Assembly (NCBI GenBank): GCA_949126835.1
Contig: OX421497.1
Coordinates: forward strand, 48,956,474 to 49,020,473
Direction of reading: 5' to 3'
Source of the DNA: Anisus vortex
Taxonomy: Eukaryota > Mollusca > Gastropoda > Planorbidae
Length of the DNA stretch: 64,000 nt
In this document: in pieces, positions 22,805-35,700 of the stretch
How positions within the stretch are numbered: position 1 is the stretch's first letter
How the letters are laid out: each line of letters starts with the position of its first letter
The notes under the pieces: generated by a model
The model's database searches: none
Told to the model about the DNA's origin: nothing
Seen by the model: the letters and a program-made list of their open reading frames with translations, nothing else
Made by a program: the position numbers and the translations under genes

Positions 22805-25703
22805 ATGAAGGTTGCTGTCATCATCGTTGCCTTATGTTTTTGTAAGTAGTTTTTATAAGTAACAAATTGTACTCTGCTGTGGCGTCTTCCATACTAAAGT
22901 TTATATTATGTCCTACAGAGGTAAGTGTAAGTCTAGTCTCACATTATGATGAATGTTTTAAAAATTACTATGCGAATTTGTCTGTTTTTTTTACTAGTTC
23001 AGTACTTGTACTAATGCCAGTCAATTTTTTCTCCATATGTTTTCATCAACGGTACGAATACTAAATTATGTTGAATGTAAAAATATTCTACTCAATTAAA
23101 TTGACCAAAGCGGGCAGCAGTGATATTCCTGATTCTCGTCTTAAAGCTTATGAGCTTATAACATAAGCTTCACAAATATGTCGATCGCCTAATGTAAAGT
23201 ACATCGTTGCCAGATGTAAAGCCGACCATTGTTTAATGTAAAGTTGTTGATTCACCGATTCACCTAATGTAAAGCTGTTGATTCACCTAATGTAAAATGT
23301 TGATTCACCTAATGTAAAGTTGTTGATTCACCTAATGATCAGTAGTTGATTCACCTAATGTAAAGTTGTTGATTCACCAAACGTAAAGTAGTTGATTCAC
23401 CTAATGTAAAGTTGTCGATTCACCTAATGTAAAGTTGTCAATTCACCTAATGTAAAGTTGTCAATTCACCTAATGTAAAGGTGTCAATTCACCTAATGTA
23501 AAGTTGTCAATTCACCTAATGTAAAGTTGTCAATTCACCTAATGTAAAGTTGTCAATTCACCTAATGTAAAGTTATCGATTCACCTAATGTAAAGTTGTT
23601 GATTAACCTAATGTAAAATGTTGATTCACCTAATGTAAAGTTATCGATTCACCTAATGTAAAGTTGTCGATTCACCTAATGTAAAATGTTGATTCACCTA
23701 ATGTAAAGTTATCGATTCACCTAATGTAAAGTTGTCGATTCACCTAATGTAAAATGTTGATTCACCTAATGTAAAGTTATCGATTCACCTAATGTAAAGT
23801 TGTCGATTCATCTAATGTAAAGTTGTCAATTCACCTAATGTAAAGTTGTCAATTCACCTAATGTAAAGTTGTCAATTCACCTAATGTAAAGTTGTCAATT
23901 CACCTAATGTAAAGTTGTCAATTCACCTAATGTAAAGTTGTCAATTCACCTAATGTAAAGTTGTCAATTCACCTAATGTAAAGTTGTCAATTCACCTAAT
24001 GTAAAGTTGTCGATTCACCTAATGTAAAGTTGTCGATTCACCTAATGTAAAGTTGTCGATTCACCTAATGTAAAGTTGTCGATTCATCTAATGTAAAGTT
24101 GTCAATTCACCTAATGTAAAGTTGTCGATTCACCTAATGTAAAGTTGTCGATTTACCTAATGTAAAGTTGTCAATTCACCTAATGTAAAGTTGTCAATTC
24201 ACCTAATGTAAAGTTGTCAATTCACCTAATGTAAAGTTTTCAATTCACCTAATGTAAAGTTGTCAATTCACTTAATGTAAAGTTGTCAATTCACCCAATG
24301 TAAAGTTGTCAATTCACCCAATGTAAAGTTTTCAATTCACCTAATGTAAAGTTGTCAATTCACTTAATGTAAAGTTGTCAATTCACCCAATGTAAAGTTG
24401 TCAATTCACCCAATGTAAAGTTGTCAATTCACCTAATGTAAAGTTGTCAATTCACCTAATGTAAAGTTGTCAATTCACCTAATGTAAAGTTGTCAATTCA
24501 CCTAATGTAAAGTTGTCAATTCACCTAATGTAAAGTTGTCAATTCACCTAATGTAAAGTTGTCAATTCACCTAATGTAAAGTTGTCAATTCACCTAATGT
24601 AAAGTTGTCAATTCACCTAATGTAAAGTTGTCGATTCACCTAATGTAAAGTTGTCAATTCACCTAATGTAAAGTTGTCAATTCACCTAATGTAAAGTTGT
24701 CGATTCACCTAATGTAAAGTTGTCGATTCACCTAATGTAAAGTTGTCGATTCACCTAATGTAAAGTTGTCGATTCACCTAATGTAAAGTTGTCAATTCAC
24801 CTAATGTAAAGTTTTTGATTCACCTAATGTAAAGTTGTCAATTCACCTAATGTAAAGTAATTGTTTGCCTAACGTTAAGTTGTTGATTTGCCTGATAGAA
24901 GTAGTTGATTTGCCTGATAGAAGTAGTTGATTTGCCTGATAGAAGTAGTTGATTTGCCTGATAGAAGTAGTTGATTTGCCTGATAGAAGTAGTTGATTTG
25001 CCTGATAGAAGTAGTTGATTTGCCTGATAGAAGTAGTTGATTTGCCTGATAGAAGTAGTTGATTTGCCTGATAGAAGTATTTATTTGCCTGATAGAAGTA
25101 TTTATTTGCCTGATAGAAGTATTTGATTTGCCTGATAGAAGTATTTATTTGCCTGATAGAAGTATTTATTTGCCTGATAGAAGTATTTATTTGCCTGATA
25201 GAAGTATTTATTTGCCTGATAGAAGTATTTATTTGCCTGATAGAAGTATTTATTTGCCTGATAGAAGTATTTGATTTGCCTGATAGAAGTATATATTTGC
25301 CTGATAGAAGTATTTATTTGCCTGATAGAAGTAGTTGATTTGCCTGATAGAAGTAGTTGATTTGCCTGATAGAAGTAGTTGATTTGCCTGATAGAAGTAT
25401 TTATTTGCCTGATAGAAGTATTTATTTGCCTGATAGAAGTATTTATTTGCCTGATAGAAGTATTTATTTAATAACTCAATGATTTTTTATCTATTTTTTA
25501 AAGGTCTGCTACTGTCTGAAGTTCTTGCGAAACACAGCAGCAGCAAGAAGCATCATCATCATCACCATCATCACCATCACAGCAGCAAAAGTAGTAGCAA
25601 GAAACACCATCACCATCACCACCATCACCACAGCAGCAGCAAGAAACACCACCATCATCATCATCATCATCATCATCACAGTAGCAAGAGCAGCAGTGGA
25701 TAA
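22805..25703 (+). CDS. Secreted polyhistidine (His/Ser/Lys) peptide, copy 2
   Basis: Two coding exons are proposed: 22805-22841 (ends at a GTAAGT donor) and 25504-25703 (after a TTTTTTAAAG acceptor). The phase-1 intron again splits a Cys codon, exactly as in the paralogue at 3947-8556. The product is about 78 residues. A 21-residue signal peptide (MKVAVIIVALCF, ending EVLA) is followed by about 57 residues with His blocks of 10, 9 and 11, linkers SSKSSSKK and SSSKK, and the tail SSKSSSG. Over half of the mature chain is histidine, and it has no Cys, Asp or Glu. Block number and length differ from copy 1 while the linkers are kept, as expected for a repeat-bearing peptide under loose length constraint. 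The start has A at -3 (CAACAATGA). AATAAA at 25849 gives a credible transcript end. Function is unassigned; metal binding is a composition-based guess. Confidence 0.82.
22842..23169 (+). other. Start of intron 1 of His-rich gene 2, no feature
   Basis: About 330 bases of unique intronic sequence after the GTAAGT donor and before the 23-bp array. Confidence 0.6.
23170..24870. repeat. 23-bp minisatellite in the intron of gene 2, about 73 copies
   Basis: The unit is TTCACCTAATGTAAAGTTGT followed by CAA, CGA or TGA. Early units are more divergent and the middle is highly homogeneous. The type runs (CAA versus CGA) occur in blocks. Confidence 0.95.
24888..25470. repeat. 21/22-bp minisatellite in the intron of gene 2, about 27 copies
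   Basis: Two unit types occur: GATAGAAGTAGTTGATTTGCCT (22 bp) and a 21-bp version with TATTTATTTGCCT. They occur in blocks. The array ends about 30 bases before the splice acceptor. Confidence 0.93.
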
Positions 25704-25848
25704 CTATTTAGTTATGTAGTTCAGTGGTGAAATAGTTTGTTGATATATTCAGTGTCTGTACTACTGTACTTTGATGTTAACTTATAAACATATCTATTGT
25801 ACATCTATGTAGAGTTTTATAATACTAAGTCTTTATATGTTTACATGA

Positions 25849-25854
25849 AATAAA
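25849..25854 (+). terminator. Polyadenylation signal of His-rich gene 2
   Basis: AATAAA lies about 145 bases after the stop codon at 25701-25703 and is followed by ordinary AT-rich sequence. Confidence 0.6.
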
Positions 25855-25877
25855 AGATCAAATATTAATGAATGTAT

Positions 25878-25902
25878 TAGAAAGAGAGAGAGAGAGAGAG
25901 AG

Positions 25903-25965
<63 letters not shown>

Positions 25966-25990
25966 GAGAGAGAGTGAGAGAGAGAGAGAA
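25878..25990. repeat. GA microsatellite
   Basis: A nearly pure (GA)n tract is interrupted by GTCAGA and GTGAGA. Confidence 0.95.
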
Positions 25991-26675
25991 TTATAGCTAT
26001 GACCCAATAGCATGTAAGGATCAAGTAGGAAATCAAAGTTTTGTTAATTAGTTTTTGGTTGGAAATTCATCTTTCTGGTAATGTAAAGTAATATGTTAGT
26101 TTTTCTTTTAAGTAGGGCCTAGGCTCTATAGCCTACACTCTATCGCCTAGACTCTATAGCCAACACTCTATAGCGAACACTCTATAGCCAACTATGTAAT
26201 TTAGAATAATGTTACTGTGTAATTTAGTATATTATAGTAGTTATTTAATTTAGTATAATGTGAATGTGTAATTTAGTATAATGTGAATATTTAATTCAGT
26301 AAAATGTTATTCTGTGCTATTTACATTGTACATCTATGTATGAATTACAAGATAAACTAAACTTTTCCCCACCATTCTCTGATTATTGCATTGAAAAAGT
26401 ATTATTTATTGTACAAATAAAATGTTTCCATGAACCTATTAAAGAGTGTAGAATGGTTTAAACTTAAACTCAGCATTTGTTGTATTTATTTTTTTATGAA
26501 TGTTAAATTATTTTCTATAGTAATGTATGTATCTCTGATATTTTCTAGAGATTCCCCAAAGTGATTCCATGTTTTGATATAATTAGGAAACAAGGCGAAC
26601 AAATTATGAAACCGGGTATACACATAAATCTACATTAAAGAAAATAATTGAAAGCAAGAGATACTTTTCGCTTAC
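25991..26675. other. Intergenic spacer between convergent genes, no gene seen
   Basis: The stretch contains short irregular repeats of ACTCTATAGCC (26120-26190) and AATTTAGTATAATGT (26200-26300). It separates the 3' end of His-rich gene 2 from the 3' end of the minus-strand secreted-domain gene. Confidence 0.55.
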
Positions 26676-26685
26676 AATTTTAATG
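26676..26685 (-). terminator. Possible polyadenylation signal (ATTAAA) of the minus-strand gene
   Basis: On the reverse strand, ATTAAA lies about 45 bases after the stop codon at 26727-26725. It is a common variant signal. No downstream element was verified. Confidence 0.35.
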
Positions 26686-26724
26686 GTCATTCAATATGAA
26701 ACTCGACTAAGACAGTGCCAGTAA

Positions 26725-29700
26725 TCAGGGAGAAATAAAATATCGAACCAATATAGCAAAATAATCGGCGCTTGCGATTTTACCATCGTTCCAGTTGACG
26801 GCAGTGCCAAGAGTTGAATATCTAAACACTGGGAAAGCTGAATTCTGTTCCCAAACGCAGCCGCCATTTGTGTTGTCAATGGCAACAAACCAGCCAACAT
26901 CGTTAGAACAACTTCCGTAGGAACGATTCATAAAAAATGTCCTGCGAAGGGAGCCGTCCTGATGTCCCACAATGCTGCAGTAATTCGAGTCAATATTTTT
27001 AATATTAGACCACGAAGAATCCTTGACCCTGGATTTGTCCAACCAGTTCATGTAGTTAGAACCAGCGGCATCAAATATCACGTAGTTGACCTTGACATTA
27101 TTCTTGTACACAACTAAAGCAACTTCAGAGATTCCAGTCCAGTTGTCCAGAATAAAATCATTTCTATAGTGGCTAGAACATGGTAATGACTTACCAACCT
27201 GTGGAATGAAAAGTTCAGGTCAAGTTTTGACTAAAATTAACGAATAGAGCATTTGCAATAGGCGTGGCTTAGGTTTCAGATTGACTAAGTAAGTAGCAGC
27301 CATGATGGTGATGATGTGGAAAAACGTTGTTATTTAACATGTCTATTTTACATGCAAAATATAAGGAATTTGTTTATCTAAATTTGGATATTTAACTGTG
27401 ATACTAATCCTTATTAGTCTGTTCACGAAGAAAACAAGATTTCAGGCTTTTATAGATTTTCAATAACTCTTGTGAAATATTGCACAGCCTGCCCTATGCT
27501 TTACATTTAGATAGATCTAGTAAGTTTAAGGCTAACTTTCGACAATCGACATCTTCAATTGAATATTCTGCACTTACGGAACCTATTTTTTTATGGTTTA
27601 AATTTTAGATTTGAATGTTAATTTTTATCGCATGAAAGTGTTTTATATATTGTTTACGTCATAGTGTTGAAATAAGGAAATTTATAAATAAATCCTTCTC
27701 AAGCCTATATTAATACGGCTGCCATTTATCACCACTAAACAAAGTAAACAAACATCACGTGCTTTTTGTCGCGTGATTGCAAATGCTCTATAGTTCGTCA
27801 ATTTAACTAGCCTGTATTCAATTCTATTCAGGCAATGAACGCTCAGATATGTCATTGTTTAATCTCACTCAATCTACAATAATCATGGTTAAGTTGGAAA
27901 ATTATTTAGCACAGAACAACAAACAATGGACAGAAATTAATATAAAAGGGCGTGTGAAAGTAACGTTCACAAGTTTCTGTGCCCAGGGCATACCAGGGGA
28001 TTGTGTGTCCTGACCTTTGCCCCAACTAATTATAGTACCATTCAGAGCTGGGTAGACTTAGGCACAACCTCCGTACCCGGGGAAAAATCCTAACCTTCAC
28101 CAGGATTCGAACCCAGGGCCTTTAGCACACCAGTCGAACATTTCCGCTCGTCTACCGTACCCTATTACATATGATGTAATATAATATAATATAATATATT
28201 TAATTTAATTTAATATAATTTAATATATTTCAAAAGATAAAATAAACAAATAGACGTCATCAATATTTTTAGACATACTGAACCTGTTTGCAGCCAATCG
28301 GAACATTGCTCGGAATCTCCAGACCGTCTTTATATGCGTAATAAACAGACTGTCCAGTATTGGCAGTACCACGGAAAGCTAATTTCCATTCACTCTGAGA
28401 CATTGCATCAGCATTGCAAGTGTTTGCACCTGCATTATTGCACTGCAAGATAAAAAAACAATGTCTTATGTTCTTCATCTCAAAATTGCAGTAAAGGGCA
28501 AAATATTGTAACTGTAAGGCCTTAAGTTTAATGGAATAAATTGAAATATTGTAAGGCCTTAAGTTTAATGCAATAAATTGCAATATTGTAAGACCTTAAG
28601 TTTAATGCAATAAATCGAAATATTGTAAGACCTTAAGTTTAATGGAATAAATCGAAATATTGTAGGCCTAAGATCTTAAGTTCAATGCAATAAATCGAAA
28701 TATTGTAAGTCCTTAAGTTTAATGCAATAAATCGAAATATTGTAGGCCTAAGATCTTAAGCTTAATGGAATAAATTGAAATATTGTAAGACCTTAAGCTT
28801 AATGGAATAAATTGAAATATTGTAAGACCTTAAGTTTAATGCAATAAATCGAAATATTGTAAGACCTTAAGCTTAATGAAATAAATTGAAATATTGTAAG
28901 ACCTTAAGTTTAATGGAATAAATTGAAATATTGTAATTTAAAGACCTTAAGTTTAATGGAATAAATCGAAATATTGTAAGACCTTAAGCTTAATGGAATA
29001 AATTGAAATATTGTAAGACTTAAGTTTAATGGAATAAATTGAAATATTGTAAGACCTTAAGTTTAATGGAATAAATTGAAATATTGTAAGTCCTTAAGTT
29101 TAATGGAATAAATTGAAATATTGTAAGACCTTAAGTTTAATGGAATAAATTGAAATATTGTATTAAGACCTTAAGTTTAATGGAATAAATCGAAATATTG
29201 TAAGACCTTAAGTTTAATGGAATAAATCGAAATATTGTAAGACCTTAAGTTTAATGGAATAAATTGAAATATTGTAAGACCTTAAGTTTAATGGAATAAA
29301 TCGAAATAATGTAAGACCTTAAGTTTAATGGAATAAATCGAAATATTGTAAGACCTTAAGTTTAATGGAATAAATTGAAATATTGTAAGACCTTAAGTTT
29401 AATGGAATAAATTGAAATATTGTAAGACCTTAAGTTTAATGGAATAAATTGAAATATTGAATTAAGACCTTAAGTTTAATGGAATAAATCGAAATATTGT
29501 AAGACCTTAAGTTTAATGGAATAAATCGAAATATTGTAAGACCTTAAGTTTAATGGAATAAATTGAAATATTGTAAGACCTTAAGTTTAATGGAATAAAT
29601 CGAAATAATGTAAGACCTTAAGTTTAATGGAATAAATCGAAATATTGTAAGACCTTAAGTTTAATGGAATAAATTGAAATATTGTAAGACCTTAAGTTTA

Positions 29701-32700
29701 ATGGAATAAATTGAAATATTGTAAGACCTTAAGTTTAATGAACTAAATCGAAATATCGCCCCATTGCACAGTTGTGATCTACTTAGCAGACCTACCATCT
29801 TCATAAAAAAATTAGATATTTCAAAACCTACTAATTAACACAGTATTCCACACAGTATCCAGTATTATTTAAAAGGGGAACAATATCAAAATGTTAAGAA
29901 GACTTTTTTGTTTTTGATACACCAAGAATCGACAAGTCTTAACGTGTATGCATGCATAAAAGTTCACAAGAAAAAACATTTTCGGTCGAATTCGATCATT
30001 GTATTCGAAACATGTCTGTGTGCTAGGTTACTGGTTGTACGAACATTTGTTGGGGATTAAAGTTTCTTTCATTTCCAAAAGATGTTTACAAAAGAAAACA
30101 ATGTTTTGTGAAAGTCAGAAGTGAATAATCACCTTTTTATAATATCAAACTTATTGCCTAATGCAAAATAATTGTTGTTATTCGTTTTTATGAATACGAA
30201 TTTTGTTTTTCAATAACCAAGAAAACGCAACTCTTGACTAATTTATTTTATAAACAAGCTACATGCGACTATGACTAACACTTGTGTATTAATTATCGCC
30301 TACTCACTTTTGATGTTAAAAACGGACTCCTCATAACTAATATTGTACCCTTTGTATAATTCTAAAAGACTAGAACTAGCCGTCGAGGTTGAAATCAACT
30401 GTCAATAACCAGCAAAAGCATGCTTTTTTGTTTACGGAAATGCCTAAAATAATTAAACATTTAAAAATAGAACCGGAAGTTTACGATCACACCAGTTCAA
30501 AAGGTCACGCCTAATTAAGACTTGTCCATAAAATGTTCAAATTTGGGCGTAAACTTGTCATCATTTTCAAACCGACAAATTAAAAGAAAGATATTATTTC
30601 ATTATTTTCTAGACAACAAAGCTGAATATCTCTGATATGTCATCGGTGATTGGCTGCGGGAACAACACGCCATATCCTTTCCGCTGGCTATTAAGTGTGA
30701 AATTTACATTAGGAAAAAAATGTATCGCTTTGATACAGATGCCAATTCTGTGCAAATAGTCTGACTGAAGGTGTCACTGACAACAATAAAAAACAAATGC
30801 CACTAGAGTGGAAAAAAAATGTCCTTTTCATTAGTCGATAAGTCTCTTTTTTCTGGATCTGGTTGATCTGAAGTTTCTTTTAACATCTATCATATCTAAT
30901 AGTGTCAAATATCATATCTAATAGTGTCAAATATCATATCTAATAGTGTCAAATAAATTTGGACTACTAGATCTAGCTACTAACACTAACAGCTATCCAA
31001 TTCAATAATAGTTGAATAAATATAGACTTCTGGCTAGATCTAGCAAAAATAGCCTTTCTAATATATTATAGATCTCTCCACTTTAACAGTGTCTATAAAT
31101 CTGAGCTATCCAGACTTCTAATTGATTTCTACCTTGTCTGTTTCTGCCAATGTTTTGTTGATATTCTTCAATACTGAGATGACATTCTCCTCCAATAAAT
31201 CAACGGCTTCTAATACGTCACAAACTTCCAGGCCATTGATCGGTTGAATGATCAAAACTGAAATTGTAAATAATACAAGCAACTAATGTTACAATACAAG
31301 CAACTAATGTTACAATACAAGCAACTAATGTTACAATACAAGCAACTAATGTTACAATACAAGCAACTAATGTTACAATACAAGCAACTAATGTTACAAT
31401 ACAAGCAACTAATGTTACAATACAAGCAACTAATGTTACAATACAAGCAACTAATGTTACAATACAAGCAACTAATGTTACAATACAAGCAACTAATGTT
31501 ACAATACAAGCAACTAATGTTACAATACAAGCAACTAATGTTACAATACAAGCAACTAATGTTACAATACAAGCAACTAATGTTACAATACAAGCAACTA
31601 ATGTTACAATACAAGCAACTAATGTTACAATACAAGCAACTAATGTTACAAAACAAGCAACTAATGTTACAATACAAGCAACTAATGTTACAATACAAGC
31701 AACTAATGTTACAATACAAGCAACTAATGTTACAAAACAAGCAACTAATGTTACAATACAAGCAACTAATGTTACAATACAAGCAACTAATGTTACAATA
31801 CAAGCAACTAATGTTACAATACAAGCAACTAATGTTATAATACAAGCAACTAATGTTACAATACAAGCAACTAATGTTACAATACAAGCAACTAATGTTA
31901 TAATACAAGCAACTAATGTTACAATACAAGCAACTAATGTTACAATACAAGCAACTAATGTTACAATACAAGCAACTAATGTTATAATACAAGCAACTAA
32001 TGTTACAATACAAGCAACTAATGTTACAATACAAGCAACTAATGTTACAATACAAGCAACTAATGTTACAATACAAGCAACTAATGTTACAATACAAGCA
32101 ACTAATGTTACAATACAAGCAACTAATGTTACAATACAAGCAACTAATGTTACAATACAAGCAACTAATGTTACAATACAAGCAACTAATGTTACAATAC
32201 AAGCAACTAATGTTACAATACAAGCAACTAATGTTACAATACAAGCAACTAATGTTACAATACAAGCAACTAATGTTACAATACAAGCAACTAATGTTAC
32301 AATACAAGCAACTAATGTTACAAAAAAAGCAACTACATACCTAGTGTACACAAAATGAAACATACACACAGGCCTACCTAGTGTACACAAAATGAAATAT
32401 ACACATACCTAGTGTACACAAAATGAGACATACACATGCCTAGTGTAAACAAAGTGAAACATGCACATACCTAGTATACACAAAATGAAACATACACATA
32501 GGCCTACCTAGTGTACACAAAATGAAACATACACATACCTAGTGTACACAAAATGAAACATACACATACCTAGTGTACACAAAATGAAACATACTCATAG
32601 GCCTAACTAATATACACAAAATGAAACATAAACATACCTAGAGTACACAAAATGAAACATACACATACCTAGTGTACACAAAATGAAACATACACATACC

Positions 32701-35700
32701 TAGTGTACACAAAATGAAACATACATATACCTAGTGTACACAAAATGAGACATACACATGCCTAGTGTAAACAAAGTGAAACATGCACATACCTAGTATA
32801 CACAAAATGAAACATACACATAGGCCTACCTAGTGTACACAAAATGAAACATACACATACCTAGTGTACACAAAATGAAACATACAAATACCTAGTGTAC
32901 ACAAAATGAAACATACACATACCTAGTGTACACAAAATGAAACATACAAATACCTAGTGTACACAAAATGAAACATACATATACCTAGTGTACACAAAAT
33001 GAAACATACACATACATAGTGTACACACAATGAAACATACACATGCCTAGTGTAAACAAAGTGAAACATACACATACCTAGTGTACACAAAATGAAACAT
33101 ACACATAGGCGTACCTAGTGTACACAAAATGAAACATACACATACCTAGTGTACACAAAAAAAAACATACACATACTTAGTGTACACAAACGAAACATAC
33201 ATATACCTAGTGTACACAAATGAAACGTACACATACCTAGTGTACACTAAATGAAACATACACATACCTAGTGTACACAAATGAAACATACACGAACTAT
33301 TTGATACATGACACACGCACAGTGTGAGACGAACAATACATTATTACATTTTATTGTGAATGCAACAGTTTACATTCCATTTCATTGTGAAGTTAACAGT
33401 TCACATTTCATTTCATTGTGAAGTTAACAGTTAATATTTCATTAATTTTGTGTAGTTAAAATTTAACATTTCATTATGCAGTTAACAGTTTACATTTCAT
33501 TATGAAGTTAACAGTTTACATTTCATTCTGAAGTTTACAGTTTACATTTCATAATGAAGTTAACAGTTAACATTTCATTATGAAGTTACCAGTTTACATT
33601 TCATTATGAAGCTAACAGTTTACATTTCATTATGAAGCTAACAGTTTACATTTCATTATGAAGTTAACAGTTTAAATTTTCATTATGAAGTTAACAGTTT
33701 ACATTTCATTATGAAGTTAACAGTTTACATTTCATTATGAAGTTAACAATTTACATTTCATTATGAAGTTAATAGTTTACATTTCATTATGAAGTTAACA
33801 GTTTACATTTCATTATGAAGTTAACAGTTTACATTTCATTATGAAGTTAACAGTTTACATTTCATTATGAGGTTAACAGTTTACATTTCATTATGAAGTT
33901 AACAGTTTACATTTCATTATGAAGTTAACAGTTTACATTTCATTATGAAGTTAAAAGTGTAGCATTAATGTTTCTATGTTTCTCATCGGACTGCGCATGT
34001 CTGTTACGTCACTGTGGTCAGATAAGAAACGTATATACATCACTGATCTACATGTACAAAGCAAACATATTTGTATAGAGCATTTGCAATCTCGTGGTGA
34101 CAAATGGCAGCCGTATTACTATTGGCTTAAGAAGATTTTATTTTTAAATGTCATCACTTCAACAATATGACGTAAAAATATATATAAAGCTGTCATGCGA
34201 TGAAAATTAGTAGTCAATGCTAAAATTTAAACCATTAAAAATCAATGGAATAGGTTCCTTGCAGAATATTTCATTGAAGATGTTGATTGTCAAAAGTTAG
34301 CCTTTAACTTACTATCTGAAAGTAAAGCATTTGGCAGACTGTGCAATGTTTTACAAAAGCTATTGAAAAACTATAAAAGCCTAAAATCTGGTTTACTTCG
34401 TGGACTATTACTGACTAGTATCACAGTTAAATATCAATATTTATGCAAACACATTCCTTATATTTTGGGTGTAAAATACACATGGTAAAGAACAATTTTT
34501 GTCCACCATTACCACCATCATGGCCGCTATTTACATTATTACATCACCAAGACACGTAAGCCACGCGATTGCAAATGCTCTATAGTTTTTTTTAACACTA
34601 ACCTATATAGGTAAAAATCCAACAGAAGTCCACCATGGCGATGAGTTTAATTCAATGTAGATTTATCTACAATACAAAGCATCATGTTTTCACTTATACA
34701 AATATAAAATAACATGCCTAGAAATGAATGTTGTTAGGTATTGTCAGATACCTCTTCAGATAATACTGGAACCTTTAGAAAAAAACGGACATTTTCCCGT
34801 CCTACCATTCCCGGGAATCCTCCCAGTGGAACAATGTAAATAATAACATTGTGTTCTACATGTCCGATATTTCTTTTATTTTTTAACGGACAGTCTTCTT
34901 TTGAAATACCGGACAGTCTGCTGAAATACCGGACAGTCTGCTGAAATACCGGACAGTCTGCTGAAACACCGGACAGTCTGCTGAAACACCGGACAGTCTG
35001 CTGAAATACCGGACAGTCTGCTGAAATACCGGACAGTCTGCTGAAATACCGGACAATCTGCTGAAATACCGGACAGTCTGCTGAAATACCGGACAGTCTG
35101 CTGAAATACCGGACAGTCTGCTGAAATATCGGACAGTCTGCTGAAACACCGGACAATCTGCTGAAATACCGGACAGTCTGCTGAAATACCGGACAGTCTG
35201 CTGAAATACCGGACAGTCTGCTGAAATATCGGACAGTCTGCTGAAACACCGGACAGTCTGCTGAAATAGGCTACCGGACAGTCTGCTGAAATACTGGACA
35301 GTCGGCTGAAATACCGGACAGTCTGCTGAAACACCGGACAGTCTGCTGAAATACCGGACAGTCTGCTGAAATAGGCTACCGGACAGTCTGCTGAAATACC
35401 GGACAGTCTGCTGAAATACCGGACAGTCTGCTGAAACACCGGACAGTCTGCTGAAATACCGGACAGTCTGCTGAAATACCGGACAGTCTGCTGAAATACC
35501 GAACAGTCTGCTGAAATATCGGACAGTCTGCTGAAATATCGGACAGTCTGCTGAAATACCGGACAGTCTGCAGAAATATCGGACAGTCTGCTGAAATACC
35601 GGACAGTCTGCTGAAATACCGGACAGTCTGCTGAAATATCGGACAGTCTGCTGAAAAACCGAACAGTCTGCTGAAATACCGGACAGTCTGCTGAAATACC

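Noticed and set aside
25059..25338. Frames CLIEVFICLIEVF / YLPDRSI
   Set aside because: By-products of a 21/22-bp intronic minisatellite.
31218..32390. Several 110-390-codon repeat frames
   Set aside because: A 21-bp minisatellite lying in an intron. Frames are open on both strands and end with the array.
34734..35439. Reverse-strand frames FQQTVRYFSRLSGISADCPV
   Set aside because: A 20-bp repeat read through three frames in turn gives the same 20-residue period from every start. It is intronic.
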